Notes: a model not told the origin generated them from the sequence alone. 64,000 nucleotides of DNA from Phosphoribacter sp037045055 (GCA_037045055.1 JBAOHJ010000004.1:172164-236163), one strand, 5' to 3'; positions 35,255 to 44,774 are shown, counted from the first letter of the stretch. Translations and numbers: made by a program.

Positions 35255-36230
35255 CGAAACCCTCCCCGGTCAACGACACGAACCAGTCCTCCAGGCGCGC
35301 CGACGCCACCCGGAACTCCCGCACCCCGACGCCGGCGCCGACCAGGGCGGCGACCAGCTCCTCCGAGGTGGCCTGCGACGGTATGCCGCGCACCACCTCG
35401 CCGTCGCGGGTGAGTCCGGTGATCCCGAGGGCGGCGAGCACCGCGACGGCCTGCTCGGGGTGCCCGGTCCGCAGCAGGACCTGGCTGCGGCCGGAGGCGG
35501 CGATGTCGGCCACCGAGCCCTGGGCCACCAGGCGGCCCTCCCGCAGCACCCCGACGTGCGAGCACATCTGCTCGACCTCGGAGAGCAGGTGACTGGAGAC
35601 CAGCACGGTGGTCCCGTCCCCGGCCAGCGAGTGGACCAGCGTGCGCACCTCACGGGTGCCCTGGGGGTCCAGGCCGTTGGTCGGCTCGTCGAGCACCAGC
35701 AGGTCTCGGGGTTGCAGCAGGGCGGCGGCCAGGGCCAGGCGTTGGCGCATCCCGAGGGAGTAGGCCCGGTAGCGCTTGTCGGCCGCGGCGAGCAGCCCGA
35801 CCCGGTCGAGGGCGTCCGAGATCCGCGTCCGCCGGGTGCGCGGGTCGGCCCGGACGTCGGCGACGTCCAGGCGCACGAGGTTGCGTCGACCCGACAGGTA
35901 GGGGTGGAAGGCCGGGCCCTCGACGAGGCTGCCCACCCGGTGCAGCACGGTCGTGGCTTGCCCGGGCACGGCATACCCCAGCAGCCGCGCGCTACCGCCG
36001 GTGGGGCGGATGAGCCCGAGCAGCATGCGGATCGTCGTCGTCTTGCCCGACCCGTTGGGGCCCAGGAAGCCGTAGACCGCCCCACGCGGGACCGCCAGGT
36101 CCACCGCGTCCACCGCCACCTGGGACCCGAACCGCTTGGTCAGCCCCTGGGTGCGGACGGCCCACTCGACGGCCGCGGGCTCGACGGGGTCCGAGTGGCC
36201 CGCCGGCGCCTCGGCGGCCAGCACACTCAC
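35241..36230 (-). CDS. ABC transporter ATP-binding protein
   Basis: ATPase of 329 residues. Walker A GPNGSGKTTT is near residue 56, the signature YSLGMRQRLALA near 150, and Walker B LLVLDEPTNGLDP near 170. A C-terminal extension of about 90 residues is typical of ABC-2 exporters. The GTG at 36230 overlaps the stop of the LolA-like gene (GTGA). It is the middle gene of a LolA-like, ATPase, permease operon. Confidence 0.93.
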   Translation of the reverse strand: MSVLAAEAPAGHSDPVEPAAVEWAVRTQGLTKRFGSQVAVDAVDLAVPRGAVYGFLGPNGSGKTTTIRMLLGLIRPTGGSARLLGYAVPGQATTVLHRVGSLVEGPAFHPYLSGRRNLVRLDVADVRADPRTRRTRISDALDRVGLLAAADKRYRAYSLGMRQRLALAAALLQPRDLLVLDEPTNGLDPQGTREVRTLVHSLAGDGTTVLVSSHLLSEVEQMCSHVGVLREGRLVAQGSVADIAASGRSQVLLRTGHPEQAVAVLAALGITGLTRDGEVVRGIPSQATSEELVAALVGAGVGVREFRVASARLEDWFVSLTGEGFDVSR

Positions 36231-37480
36231 GGGGCGGCCAGCGCGGCGTAGAGCAGGTCGGGGCCAACCGCGCCCACGGCCAGGCGCCCGTCGTCGGTGA
36301 GGACCGCCGAGACCAGGGTGCCCTCGAAGAGTCGGCCCGAGCCCCACGCGCCGGAGACCCGCGGCAGGGCGCCCAGCAGGGCGCCCATCGGGTCACCCGA
36401 AGGAGCCGGTCGGTCGGTGCCCGGTGCGGGCGTGCCGGCCGGGGTGTCCGGCGACGCCGGCACGGGCAGGGACACCACGGCGACGGCGCTCCACCCGGTG
36501 CCGACCACCCGCGGGCGCATCGACGCGCCCGCCGAGGGCGGCGGAGCCGGCGGGGCCGCCGACGGGGCGGGCGGGGCGGGCGGGGCGGCCGACGGGGCGC
36601 GCGGGGCCGCCAACGGAGCCGACGGGGTCGGTACCGGGGTCGCTGTGTCCGGAGCATCCGGCAGGAGCGAGCCGGCCTGCCCCTCCGAGACGGTGGTGCC
36701 GGGCGGTGCGGTGAAGTCGAACTGCCGGTCCTCGGGGGTGTCGAAGGAGACCTGGGTGAAGCCCACCTCGAACGCCGGGTCGGCCCGCTTGGTGGAGTCC
36801 ACCCGCACCCGCAACGGCAGGTACGTCGCCCCGTCGACGGCGATGCGCACCGACTCGACGAGCGAGCCGGTGGACTTCGGGGTGAGCACGAGCTCGTATG
36901 CCGGCCGGCCGGCGACGACGACGTTCTTGTCGGTCGTCACGGTGGTGGTGGGCTCGACCGCGGCCAGGGCCGCGGCGGCGGCCTGCTCCGGCGTGGCCGG
37001 CAGGTGGGAGGACACCGCGCCGGGCACCGGCCCGGGCAGGCCGGCCTCGCCCGCCGGCATCCGGTAGTGGACCGCGGACTTCTTGGCGCTGTCCCACAGC
37101 CAGGCGTCCGGGCCGTTGCGGATGACGTCCGTCTCGCCGAGGCTGCCCACCAGGGCCACGCGCACCTTGGTCGGTCCGGCGTACCAGACCCGCCAGGTGT
37201 GGGTGCCGGTGAGCACCGAGGTCAGCGCCGCACCACCGGCGTCGGCGGAGACGCCGGGCAGCTGCGGCAGGCCCAGGTCCGAGGTCTGCACCACCGTCCC
37301 GGACCCGGCGTGCAGCGTGGCGCCCTGGATGTCGGCGAGCAGCTGGGCCGGCGTGCGGTCGGGCAGCGTCGGGTCCGCGGAGGCGGACACGGCGGCCAGG
37401 GAGCTCGCCCCGGCCACGGCGGCGACGGCCAGGGCGGGAACGGCCCAGCGCAGGGAGGGGCGGCGCGAGAACGGGTTCAT
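36227..37480 (-). CDS. secreted LolA-like protein (DUF2092-type)
   Basis: Exported protein of 417 residues with a signal peptide (about 1-36, ending ASADP). The N-terminal half has the LolA/LppX-like beta fold: TWRVWYAGPTKVRVALVG then WLWDSAKKSAVHYRMP. An Ala/Pro/Ser-rich linker (about 285-325) precedes a C-terminal segment on beta strands. Such proteins accompany ABC exporters and two-component genes and may carry or monitor lipids in the envelope. It is divergent from the response regulator with 91 bp between. Ligand unknown. Confidence 0.78.
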   Translation of the reverse strand: MNPFSRRPSLRWAVPALAVAAVAGASSLAAVSASADPTLPDRTPAQLLADIQGATLHAGSGTVVQTSDLGLPQLPGVSADAGGAALTSVLTGTHTWRVWYAGPTKVRVALVGSLGETDVIRNGPDAWLWDSAKKSAVHYRMPAGEAGLPGPVPGAVSSHLPATPEQAAAAALAAVEPTTTVTTDKNVVVAGRPAYELVLTPKSTGSLVESVRIAVDGATYLPLRVRVDSTKRADPAFEVGFTQVSFDTPEDRQFDFTAPPGTTVSEGQAGSLLPDAPDTATPVPTPSAPLAAPRAPSAAPPAPPAPSAAPPAPPPSAGASMRPRVVGTGWSAVAVVSLPVPASPDTPAGTPAPGTDRPAPSGDPMGALLGALPRVSGAWGSGRLFEGTLVSAVLTDDGRLAVGAVGPDLLYAALAAP

Positions 37481-37571
37481 GGGTCCAGCCTGCGCTATCG
37501 GACCTGGGGGTTTCCTGAGACGCCACGCGGTGGCCGGGCTCGCGGCATACCGGGCATGTCATCGTGGGCGC

Positions 37572-38225
37572 ATGCGGCTGCTGCTGGTCGAGGACGAGCG
37601 TCGGATGGCCGAGGCGCTGCTGCGCGGGCTGCGTGCCGAGGGATTCGTCGTCGACTGGGCGCCGGACGGCCCGTCGGGTCTGGAGTCGGCCCGGTTCGGC
37701 GGCTACGACGCGATCCTGCTGGACGTCATGCTCCCGGGGATGTCCGGATACACCCTGGTGCGGACACTGCGCGAGGAGCGACGCTGGACCCCGGTGCTCA
37801 TGCTCTCGGCCAAGGACGGCGAATACGACCAGGCCGACGGCCTCGACTACGGCGCCGACGACTACCTCGTCAAGCCGTTCTCCTTCGTCGTGCTGCTGGC
37901 CCGGCTGCGGGCCCTGGTGCGCCGCGGCGCCACCCCGCGGCCCACCGCCTTGCAGAGGGGCGGGATCCGGCTCGACCCGGCCACCCGCCAGGTCAGCGTC
38001 GAGGGGGTGGGGGTGGATCTGACCCGCCGCGAGTACCTCGTGCTGGAGCATCTGCTGCGGGCCGACGGGGCGGCCGTGACCAAGGAGCAGCTGCTCGACT
38101 CGGTCTGGGGCGGCGCGCGCGAGGACCCGAACGTCGTGGAGGTCTACGTGGGCTACCTGCGGCGCAAGCTGGGCCGCGAGCGCATCCACACCGTGCACGG
38201 CGTCGGCTACCGGATCGTCCCGTGA
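37572..38225 (+). CDS. OmpR-family response regulator
   Basis: Two-component regulator of 217 residues. The receiver domain has phosphoacceptor D51 and switch lysine K101; a winged-helix DNA-binding domain follows (about 125-217, with RREYLVLEHLL and VYVGYLRRKLG). Its stop overlaps the kinase start (GTGA). It probably controls the divergent LolA-like/ABC operon, by position. Confidence 0.94.
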   Translation: MRLLLVEDERRMAEALLRGLRAEGFVVDWAPDGPSGLESARFGGYDAILLDVMLPGMSGYTLVRTLREERRWTPVLMLSAKDGEYDQADGLDYGADDYLVKPFSFVVLLARLRALVRRGATPRPTALQRGGIRLDPATRQVSVEGVGVDLTRREYLVLEHLLRADGAAVTKEQLLDSVWGGAREDPNVVEVYVGYLRRKLGRERIHTVHGVGYRIVP

Positions 38226-39613
38226 ACGCCTGGTGGCAGCGGCGCACCCTGCGATCCCGGCTGCTGGCCGTCGGGGTGGCCGGCGTCGCGGGCGCCCTGC
38301 TCGTGGGGTGGCTGCTGCTGTATGCCGTGCTGTCCGCGGCCCTCGACCGCGCGATCGCCACCGAGGTGCGGGCCAGCGCGGCCCAGGTGGCGGCCTTCGT
38401 CGAGGACGACCGGGTGCCCGACCCGTTGCCGGTCGGCGGGGCCCTGGTGGTGCAGGTCGTGGACGGTCAGCGACGGGTGGTCGCCGCCTCGGTGAGCGCC
38501 GACCGGCTCACGCCGTTGCTCACCGCCGCGGAGCTGGACCAGGCCCTGGCCGGCGCGCAGATCGCCGTCCCGGGCAGCCGGGCCGGCGTGCCCGGATCGC
38601 TGCGGGTGGTGGCCTTGGCGGCCGGCCCGCCGGGCGCGCGGATGGCCGTCGTCGCCGGCAGCCCGACCGCGGAGCTGGACTCCAGTCGGGCGATCCTGCG
38701 CACGGTGTTCCTCGTGTTCTACCCGGTGTTCCTCGTGGGTCTGGCGATGATCGCCTGGGGGGTCATCGGGTCGGTGCTGCGGCCGGTCGAGCAGCTGCGT
38801 CTCGGGGCCGAGCGCATCGGCGGCGCCGGCTCGGCGGACGAGCGCCTGCCGGTGCCGCCCAGCGGCGACGAGGTGAGCGCCCTGGCCTCGACCCTCAACG
38901 CGATGCTCGACCGCCTGGCCCAGGCCCGCTCCCGGCAGCGGGCCTTCGTCGCCGATGCGGCGCACGAGCTGCGCAGCCCGCTGGCCACGCTGCACACCCA
39001 GCTGGAGGTCGCCGCGAGAGTGGGCGTGCCGGACGGTCTGGCGCAGGACCTGCTCGCCGACGTCCAGCGGATGGGCGCCCTCGTCGAGGACCTGCTCACC
39101 CTGGCCCGAGCCGACGACGCACCGCCGGTGCGGGCGGTGCCGGTGGACCTGGCCGCCCTGGCGCGGGACCTGGCCGGCAGTCGCTCGGGGGCCCGGGTCC
39201 CGGTGCGGGTGCAGGTCGCGGCGGCGGTCACGGGCGACCCGGGGGTCACGGGCGATCCGGCGGCGGTGGTGCGCGCGGTGGAGTCCGACGTGCGCCGGGC
39301 GGTCGGCAACCTGCTGGACAACGCGGTGCGGCACGCCGCCACGGCCGTGACCCTCGAGGTGGAGGCGACCGCCGAGGCCGTCACCCTCGCCGTGGTCGAC
39401 GACGGGCACGGCATCCCGCCGGCCGACCGTGAGCGGGTGTTCGAGCGGTTCACCCGGCTGGATCCCGGACGCGCCCGCGACAGCGGTGGCAGCGGGCTGG
39501 GCCTGGCGATCTGTCGCGAGCTGCTGGCCCGCAACGGCGCGACCGTCCGATTACTGGACGCGCATCCCGGCATACGAGCAGTCGTGGCGGTCCCTCGGCG
39601 ACCACCTTGCTAG
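38222..39613 (+). CDS. sensor histidine kinase
   Basis: Membrane kinase of 463 residues: helix (about 14-38), extracytoplasmic domain of about 120 residues, second helix (about 160-182), HAMP, dimerisation domain with H248 in DAAHELRSPL, and HATPase with DNAVRHA and GLGLAICREL. Starts with GTG inside the regulator stop. Codon 444 is TTA, the only leucine TTA codon I found in the chromosomal genes here. The sensed signal is unknown; the ABC/LolA neighbours suggest an envelope or antibiotic cue. Confidence 0.93.
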   Translation: MNAWWQRRTLRSRLLAVGVAGVAGALLVGWLLLYAVLSAALDRAIATEVRASAAQVAAFVEDDRVPDPLPVGGALVVQVVDGQRRVVAASVSADRLTPLLTAAELDQALAGAQIAVPGSRAGVPGSLRVVALAAGPPGARMAVVAGSPTAELDSSRAILRTVFLVFYPVFLVGLAMIAWGVIGSVLRPVEQLRLGAERIGGAGSADERLPVPPSGDEVSALASTLNAMLDRLAQARSRQRAFVADAAHELRSPLATLHTQLEVAARVGVPDGLAQDLLADVQRMGALVEDLLTLARADDAPPVRAVPVDLAALARDLAGSRSGARVPVRVQVAAAVTGDPGVTGDPAAVVRAVESDVRRAVGNLLDNAVRHAATAVTLEVEATAEAVTLAVVDDGHGIPPADRERVFERFTRLDPGRARDSGGSGLGLAICRELLARNGATVRLLDAHPGIRAVVAVPRRPPC

Positions 39614-39755
39614 ACTGAATCTTTCCACCCGGGACCTGTGGGCCGATGCGCCCGCGGCTCCCCGACACCGTCTGGCACCGCGCGGCGGCGCGGCGCAGGC
39701 CCACCCTGGCCCGACCCATCGAGACGGGACCGAGCAGCACAAGGAGTGACACGTC

Positions 39756-40247
39756 GTGACCGAGACCGCCAAGAGCGCCTACCTGACCCCGGACGCCCAC
39801 ACGCGTCTGCAGGCCGAGCTCGAGCACCTCAGCACGGTGGGCCGATCGGAGCTGTCCAAGCGTATCGAGGCCGCCCGTGCCGAGGGCGACCTGCGCGAGA
39901 ACGGCGGCTACCACGCGGCCAAGGAGGAGCAGGGCAAGATGGAGGCCCGGATCCGCCAGATCACCCAGTTGCTGGAGACCGCCACGGTCGGGGAAACGCC
40001 CCCACCGGACGACGGGATCGTGGAGCCGGGCATGGTCGTCACGGTGCGGATGTTCGGCGACGAGGAGGTGTTCCTGCTCGGTCATCGCGAAATCCAGGGC
40101 CACACCGACATCCACGTGTTCTCCGAGGCCTCGCCGCTGGGCGCGGCGGTCAACGGGCGCTCGGCCGGCGAGACGGTGAGCTACGAGGCGCCCAACGGCA
40201 CGGTGGTCGAGGTCGCCATCCTCAAGGCCGAGCCCTTCACGGGCTGA
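39756..40247 (+). CDS. greA: transcription elongation factor GreA
   Basis: Rescues backtracked RNA polymerase by stimulating transcript cleavage. The 163 residues comprise an N-terminal coiled coil with the acidic tip (EGDLRENGGYHAAKEEQ, about 45-61) and a C-terminal FKBP-like domain ending in GTVVEVAILKAEPF. GTG at 39756 follows AAGGAG at 39741. Normal in all respects. Confidence 0.97.
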   Translation: MTETAKSAYLTPDAHTRLQAELEHLSTVGRSELSKRIEAARAEGDLRENGGYHAAKEEQGKMEARIRQITQLLETATVGETPPPDDGIVEPGMVVTVRMFGDEEVFLLGHREIQGHTDIHVFSEASPLGAAVNGRSAGETVSYEAPNGTVVEVAILKAEPFTG

Positions 40248-40271
40248 CCGCCGCCGGCCCGGCCGGGTCGC

Positions 40272-41489
40272 TCAGGCGCCGAAGACCAGACGGTAGCCCT
40301 TGTCCCGCAACGCCCGCAGCACCCGCTCGCGGTGCTCGGGGCCCTTGGTCTCCAGCTGCACGGCGATCTCCACCTCGTCCACCCGCAACGCGGCGGTGGT
40401 GCGGGTGTGCGCCACCTCGACGACGTTGGCCTCGGCCGCGGCCAGGTCGGCCAGCAGGGTGGCCAGACTGCCCGGCAGGTCGGGCACCCGCACCGACACC
40501 TCGAGGTAACGCCCGCCCGAGGTGAGGCCGTGGCGGACGATCCGCAGCAGCAACAGCGGGTCGATGTTGCCGCCGGAGAGCACGGCGACCGCGGGGCCCT
40601 CGACGTAGTGCCCCTCCTGCAGCAGCCACGCCGCGGCGGCCGCCCCGGCCGGCTCCACCACGAGCTTGGCCCGTTCCAGCAGGAACACCAACGTCTGGGA
40701 CATCGCCTCCTCGCTGACCGTCTCGACCGCGTCGACGAACCTCGCGACCAGGTCGAAGGGCACCTCGCCGGGGCAGCCCACGGCGATCCCGTCGGCCATC
40801 GTCGCCATCCGGTCCACCGGCACCGGGCGCCCGGCGGCCAACGACAGGGGGTATGCCGCGGCCTGCTCGGCCTGCACGCCGATGACCCGCACCTGCGGCC
40901 GGTGTGCCTTGACCGCGGTGGCGATCCCGGCGATCAGCCCCCCGCCCCCGGTGGCGACGACGACCGTGCGCACGTCGGGGCACTGAGCGAGGATCTCCAG
41001 GCCCACGGTGCCCTGGCCGGCGACGATGTCGACATGGTCGAACGGGGAGATGAAGGTGGCCCCGGTCGCGGCGGCATACTCGCGGGCCACCGCGATGGCC
41101 TCGTCGAGGGTGTGCCCGACGAGCTCCACGGTCGCGCCGTACGCCCGGGTGGCCGCGAGCTTGGGCAGGGCCGCGCCCACCGGCATGTACACCCGCGCCG
41201 GGATGCCCAGCAGGTTGGCCGCCAGGGCCACCCCCTGGGCGTGGTTGCCCGCGCTGGCGGCGACCACGCCGGCGGCCCGCTCGGCCTCGGTGAGCCGGGA
41301 CATCCGGGTGTAGGCGCCGCGGATCTTGAACGAGCCGGCCCGCTGGAGGTTCTCGCACTTGAGGAAGACCTCGACACCGGACCGCCGCGACAGCGCCCGG
41401 CTGCGCTGCATCGGGGTCGGCTCGATGACGCCGGCCAGCAGGCTCGCGGCCTGCGCGATGTCGGCGGCGGTGACGCGCTGGGCGGACAT
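40272..41489 (-). CDS. ilvA: threonine ammonia-lyase
   Basis: PLP-dependent deamination of threonine to 2-oxobutanoate. K55 in SFKIRGAYTRM binds PLP, a Gly-rich phosphate loop SGGNIDPLLL lies near residue 310, and an ACT domain (about 330-400) provides allosteric control. With 405 residues and one ACT domain it resembles the shorter biosynthetic or catabolic TD family. It converges on greA; upstream lies the GlmL-like gene in the same direction with 9 bp between. Confidence 0.93.
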   Translation of the reverse strand: MSAQRVTAADIAQAASLLAGVIEPTPMQRSRALSRRSGVEVFLKCENLQRAGSFKIRGAYTRMSRLTEAERAAGVVAASAGNHAQGVALAANLLGIPARVYMPVGAALPKLAATRAYGATVELVGHTLDEAIAVAREYAAATGATFISPFDHVDIVAGQGTVGLEILAQCPDVRTVVVATGGGGLIAGIATAVKAHRPQVRVIGVQAEQAAAYPLSLAAGRPVPVDRMATMADGIAVGCPGEVPFDLVARFVDAVETVSEEAMSQTLVFLLERAKLVVEPAGAAAAAWLLQEGHYVEGPAVAVLSGGNIDPLLLLRIVRHGLTSGGRYLEVSVRVPDLPGSLATLLADLAAAEANVVEVAHTRTTAALRVDEVEIAVQLETKGPEHRERVLRALRDKGYRLVFGA

Positions 41490-41498
41490 GGCCGCAGG

Positions 41499-42914
41499 CT
41501 AGTGCAGCAGCCGGGCGGCCAGCCGCCGCGCCGCGTCCGGGGCCAGGTCGGCGAGCATCCCGATCGCGTCGAGCAGGTATGCCGCGTCCACGGCGAGCCG
41601 GGGCGAGCGAGGGGTCCGCCAGCCGCCCGCGACGTCGCCGCCGACCGCCGCGAGCACGCCGCGGGCATCGCCTGCGTCGGCGTGCCGGAGCACGCCACCG
41701 GAGCCCAGGACGAGGGCCACGTCGCCCAGGTCGCGCCCCGGGTCGCCCGGCACGCCCGGGCGGGCGTGCCGACGCACCGCCACCACCGCGGCCAGCCTCG
41801 CCAGCTCGAGGTCCAGGCCCGCCTGGACCGGGTCGGACGGGACGTGGCCCGGCTCGGCGGCGACCCGCGCGGCATACCTCCGCAGGGCCGGCGCGACGGC
41901 CAGGCCCTCGCGGGCTGCGGCGTCGAGGACCCCGTCGGCGCTCCACCGGACCCCGAGGTCGGCCTCGACGGTCCGCGCGCAGGCCAGCTGCGCGACGACG
42001 TGCCGGCTCGCCGCGTGGTCGCCGCTGGACGGATCGACCCGAGAGTAGACATCGGTCGTGGCCCCGCCCACGTCGACGACCAGCACGTCGCGACCGGACA
42101 CGTCGGCGAGCACCTCGACCGCCCGCAGGACGGCGTCCGGGGTGGCCGCCCGGACCAGCCGGGCGAAGCGCGGGCCCCGGGACAGGCCCTTGCCGCCGAT
42201 GACGTGGCGCAGGAAGGCCGCCCGGATGGCCGCTCGCGCGCTGGCCGGGGCGAGCACGCCGATGCGCGGCAGGACGTTGTCGGCCTCGACCACAGGGCGA
42301 CCCGCGGCCCGCACCGCCGCGGCGGCGGCCGGTGCGGCGTCGACGTTGCCGGCGACGACGACCGGGACGGCCTTGCGCAGCGGCGATCGGGCCAGCCGCC
42401 CGGCGTTGTGCACCAGCGTGTCGGCGTTGCCGCCGTCGGTGCCCCCGACGAGCAGGACCACGTCGGGCCCGTCGGCGCGCAGCCGGGCCAGGGCTGCGGT
42501 GTCCAGCCGGCCGGAGGCGACGTGGACCACCCTCGCCCCGGCGGACAGCCCCACCCGGCGACCGGCCTCGGCCGTCACGGTGCGCTCGAACCCCACGACC
42601 GCCAGCCGCAGTCCCCCGCCCGCGCTCGAGCAGACCAGCAGCGGTGCGCCGTCGGGCGCACCGAGCGCGGCGGCGAGCGCGTCCACGCCGTGCAGGACGT
42701 CGGTGGCCGCGGTGGTCGGGGTCTGCCCGCGCGCCACGATCCGTGCGGCCACCGGGTCAACGATGGCGGCCTTGGTGTACGTCGACCCCACGTCGACGAC
42801 GACCAGTAGGCCGTCGGGGCCGTCGGGGCCGGGGGGGCGGTCAGGTCCGCCGGGGCCGTCTGCTCCGCCGGGGCGGTCGCGGCCGGCGGCCGGCGGCGGC
42901 TGGGAGGGCGGCAC
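41499..42914 (-). CDS. GlmL/MutL-type ASKHA protein (glutamate mutase accessory family)
   Basis: A 471-residue protein matching the glutamate-mutase-associated MutL/GlmL family. VVVDVGSTYTKAAIVD is an ASKHA phosphate-1 motif near residue 38, GGTDGGNADTLVHN follows near 157, and VVDVGGATTDVYS near 285 is the second ATP motif. The first 35 residues are Pro/Gly-rich. Known relatives sit with the B12-dependent mutase subunits, but none are in this window. GTG at 42914 directly follows the metB stop (TGAGTG). The biochemical role is unproven. Confidence 0.8.
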   Translation of the reverse strand: MPPSQPPPAAGRDRPGGADGPGGPDRPPGPDGPDGLLVVVDVGSTYTKAAIVDPVAARIVARGQTPTTAATDVLHGVDALAAALGAPDGAPLLVCSSAGGGLRLAVVGFERTVTAEAGRRVGLSAGARVVHVASGRLDTAALARLRADGPDVVLLVGGTDGGNADTLVHNAGRLARSPLRKAVPVVVAGNVDAAPAAAAAVRAAGRPVVEADNVLPRIGVLAPASARAAIRAAFLRHVIGGKGLSRGPRFARLVRAATPDAVLRAVEVLADVSGRDVLVVDVGGATTDVYSRVDPSSGDHAASRHVVAQLACARTVEADLGVRWSADGVLDAAAREGLAVAPALRRYAARVAAEPGHVPSDPVQAGLDLELARLAAVVAVRRHARPGVPGDPGRDLGDVALVLGSGGVLRHADAGDARGVLAAVGGDVAGGWRTPRSPRLAVDAAYLLDAIGMLADLAPDAARRLAARLLH

Positions 42915-44099
42915 TCAACCGTGGATGTCGAGGGCCTCGCGCAGGTCCGCGACGAGGTCATCGACGTCCTCGATGCCCACGGACAGGCGCACCAGATCGG
43001 TCGGCACCGCCAAGGGCGTGCCCTCGACCGAGGCGTGCGTCATCCGCGCCGGGTGCTCGATGAGCGACTCGACGCCGCCGAGCGACTCGCCGAGTGTCCA
43101 CAGTCGCACCGTCGAGACGGCCTTGAGCGCCGCGTCCTCGCCCCGGCGCATCCGGAAGGACACCATGCCCCCGAAGCGGCGCATCTGCCGGGCGGCCACC
43201 TCGTGGCCGGGGTGGGTGGGCAGGCCGGGGTAGTAGACCTCGGCCACCGCGTCGTGGCCGCCGAGGAACTCCACCACCCGCTCGGCGTTGTCGCAGTGCC
43301 GCTCCATCCGCACGGCCAGCGTCTTGAGCCCGCGCTGCACGAGCCAGGCGTCGAAGGGCCCGGCGATCGCGCCGATGGCGTTCTGGTGGAACCCGATCCG
43401 CTCGGCGGCGTCCTGCATGCCGGGCACCTCGACGCTGGCCGCGACGACGACGGCGCCGCCGACCACGTCGCTGTGCCCACCGGCATACTTCGTGGTGCTG
43501 TGCGTGACGACGTCCGCGCCTAGGGCGAGGGGCTGTTGCAGGTAGGCCGTGGCGAAGGTGTTGTCGACCACGAGCAGTGCCCCGGCCGCATGGGCGAGCT
43601 TCGCCAGGGCGGCCAGGTCGGCGATGCCGAGCAGCGGGTTGGAGGGGGTCTCCACCCAGATCATCCGGGTGCGCCCCGGCCGGACCGCCGCTGCGACCGC
43701 GTCGAGGTCGCCCATCGCGGCGACGTCGTGGTCGATGCCGTGCGGGCGGGCCACCCGATCGACGTAGCGGTACGTGCCGCCGTAGGCATCCGAGGGCACC
43801 ACCACGTGGTCGCCGGGGCGCAGCAGGGCGCGGATCACGGCGTCCTGGCCGGCCAGACCGCTGGCGAAGGCGAAGGCCTGGCCACCGCCCTCGAGCGAGG
43901 CCAGGCACTGCTGCAGGGCGGCCCGGGTCGGGTTGGCCGAGCGGGAGTACTCGTACCCCCCGCGCAGCCCTCCGACGCCGTCCTGACGGTAGGTGGACAC
44001 CTGGTAGATCGGCGGCACCACGGCCCCGGTCGTGGGGTCCGGCTCGGAGCCGACGTGGATGGCCCGGGTGGCGAATCCCCCGTCGCGGGCGGCAGTCAC
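42915..44099 (-). CDS. metB: cystathionine gamma-synthase
   Basis: PLP enzyme of methionine/transsulfuration metabolism, 394 residues. The PLP lysine is in HSTTKYAGGHSD near residue 200, YEYSRSANPT near 50 binds the cofactor phosphate, and FRMRRGEDAALK belongs to the C-terminal domain. Starts at GTG 44099. It belongs to the same conserved region as cbs, as in mycobacteria. Together cbs and metB-type enzymes give the reverse transsulfuration route, although gamma-lyase activity cannot be excluded. Confidence 0.92.
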   Translation of the reverse strand: MTAARDGGFATRAIHVGSEPDPTTGAVVPPIYQVSTYRQDGVGGLRGGYEYSRSANPTRAALQQCLASLEGGGQAFAFASGLAGQDAVIRALLRPGDHVVVPSDAYGGTYRYVDRVARPHGIDHDVAAMGDLDAVAAAVRPGRTRMIWVETPSNPLLGIADLAALAKLAHAAGALLVVDNTFATAYLQQPLALGADVVTHSTTKYAGGHSDVVGGAVVVAASVEVPGMQDAAERIGFHQNAIGAIAGPFDAWLVQRGLKTLAVRMERHCDNAERVVEFLGGHDAVAEVYYPGLPTHPGHEVAARQMRRFGGMVSFRMRRGEDAALKAVSTVRLWTLGESLGGVESLIEHPARMTHASVEGTPLAVPTDLVRLSVGIEDVDDLVADLREALDIHG

Positions 44100-44129
44100 C
44101 GGTCGGCCTCGGGGTGCATGGGGCCGACT

Positions 44130-44774
44130 CTAGGCCCCGGGCCGCGCGCCCGAGTCCGATCCCACGCTCAGCACCGGCAGGGCCACGTGCACCACCGGCC
44201 CGATGGACAGGGCGAAGGCCAACGTCCCCCACCCGAGGTTGCCGCCCAGCGCCCAGCCCACCGCGACCACGGCGACCTCGATGCCGGTGCGGACCAGCCG
44301 GACCGATCGACCGGTGCGAGACACCAGCCCGGTCATCAACCCGTCTCGGGGCCCCGGCCCCAGCCGGGCGCCGAGGTAGGCCGCCGTGGCCACGCCATTG
44401 AGCAGGATCCCGACGACGAGGAACCCCACCCGCCACCCTGGCGACTCCGGCACCGCCAGCCACGCCAGCACCAGGTCGAGGACCGGCCCGATGACCACGA
44501 CGTTGCTCACCGTGCCCAGACCCGGCCGCTGCCGCAGCGGCCACCACGCGAGCAGCACCACCGCCCCGACGATCACCGACCAGGCACCGATGCTCAGCCC
44601 GACCCGGGCCACCAGGCCCTGGTGCAACACGTCCCAGGGCATGATCCCCAGCGCCGCCCGGACGATGAACGCCTCCCCCACCGCGAAGAGGACCAGCCCG
44701 GCATACAGCTGGGTCAGTCGCCGGGGCAGCCGACGGCCGGGCGCGTCCCGCGCTGGGGAAAGGGGGCCGCCCAC
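44130..44774 (-). CDS. YczE/YitT-like membrane protein
   Basis: Integral membrane protein of 214 residues with five or six helices. It begins with a basic tail, then QLYAGLVLFAVGEAFIVRAALG; the IMPWDVLHQGL and LGPGPRDGLMTGL blocks are typical of the YczE family. Located 30 bp before metB on the same strand. Molecular function unknown. Confidence 0.8.
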   Translation of the reverse strand: MGGPLSPARDAPGRRLPRRLTQLYAGLVLFAVGEAFIVRAALGIMPWDVLHQGLVARVGLSIGAWSVIVGAVVLLAWWPLRQRPGLGTVSNVVVIGPVLDLVLAWLAVPESPGWRVGFLVVGILLNGVATAAYLGARLGPGPRDGLMTGLVSRTGRSVRLVRTGIEVAVVAVGWALGGNLGWGTLAFALSIGPVVHVALPVLSVGSDSGARPGA

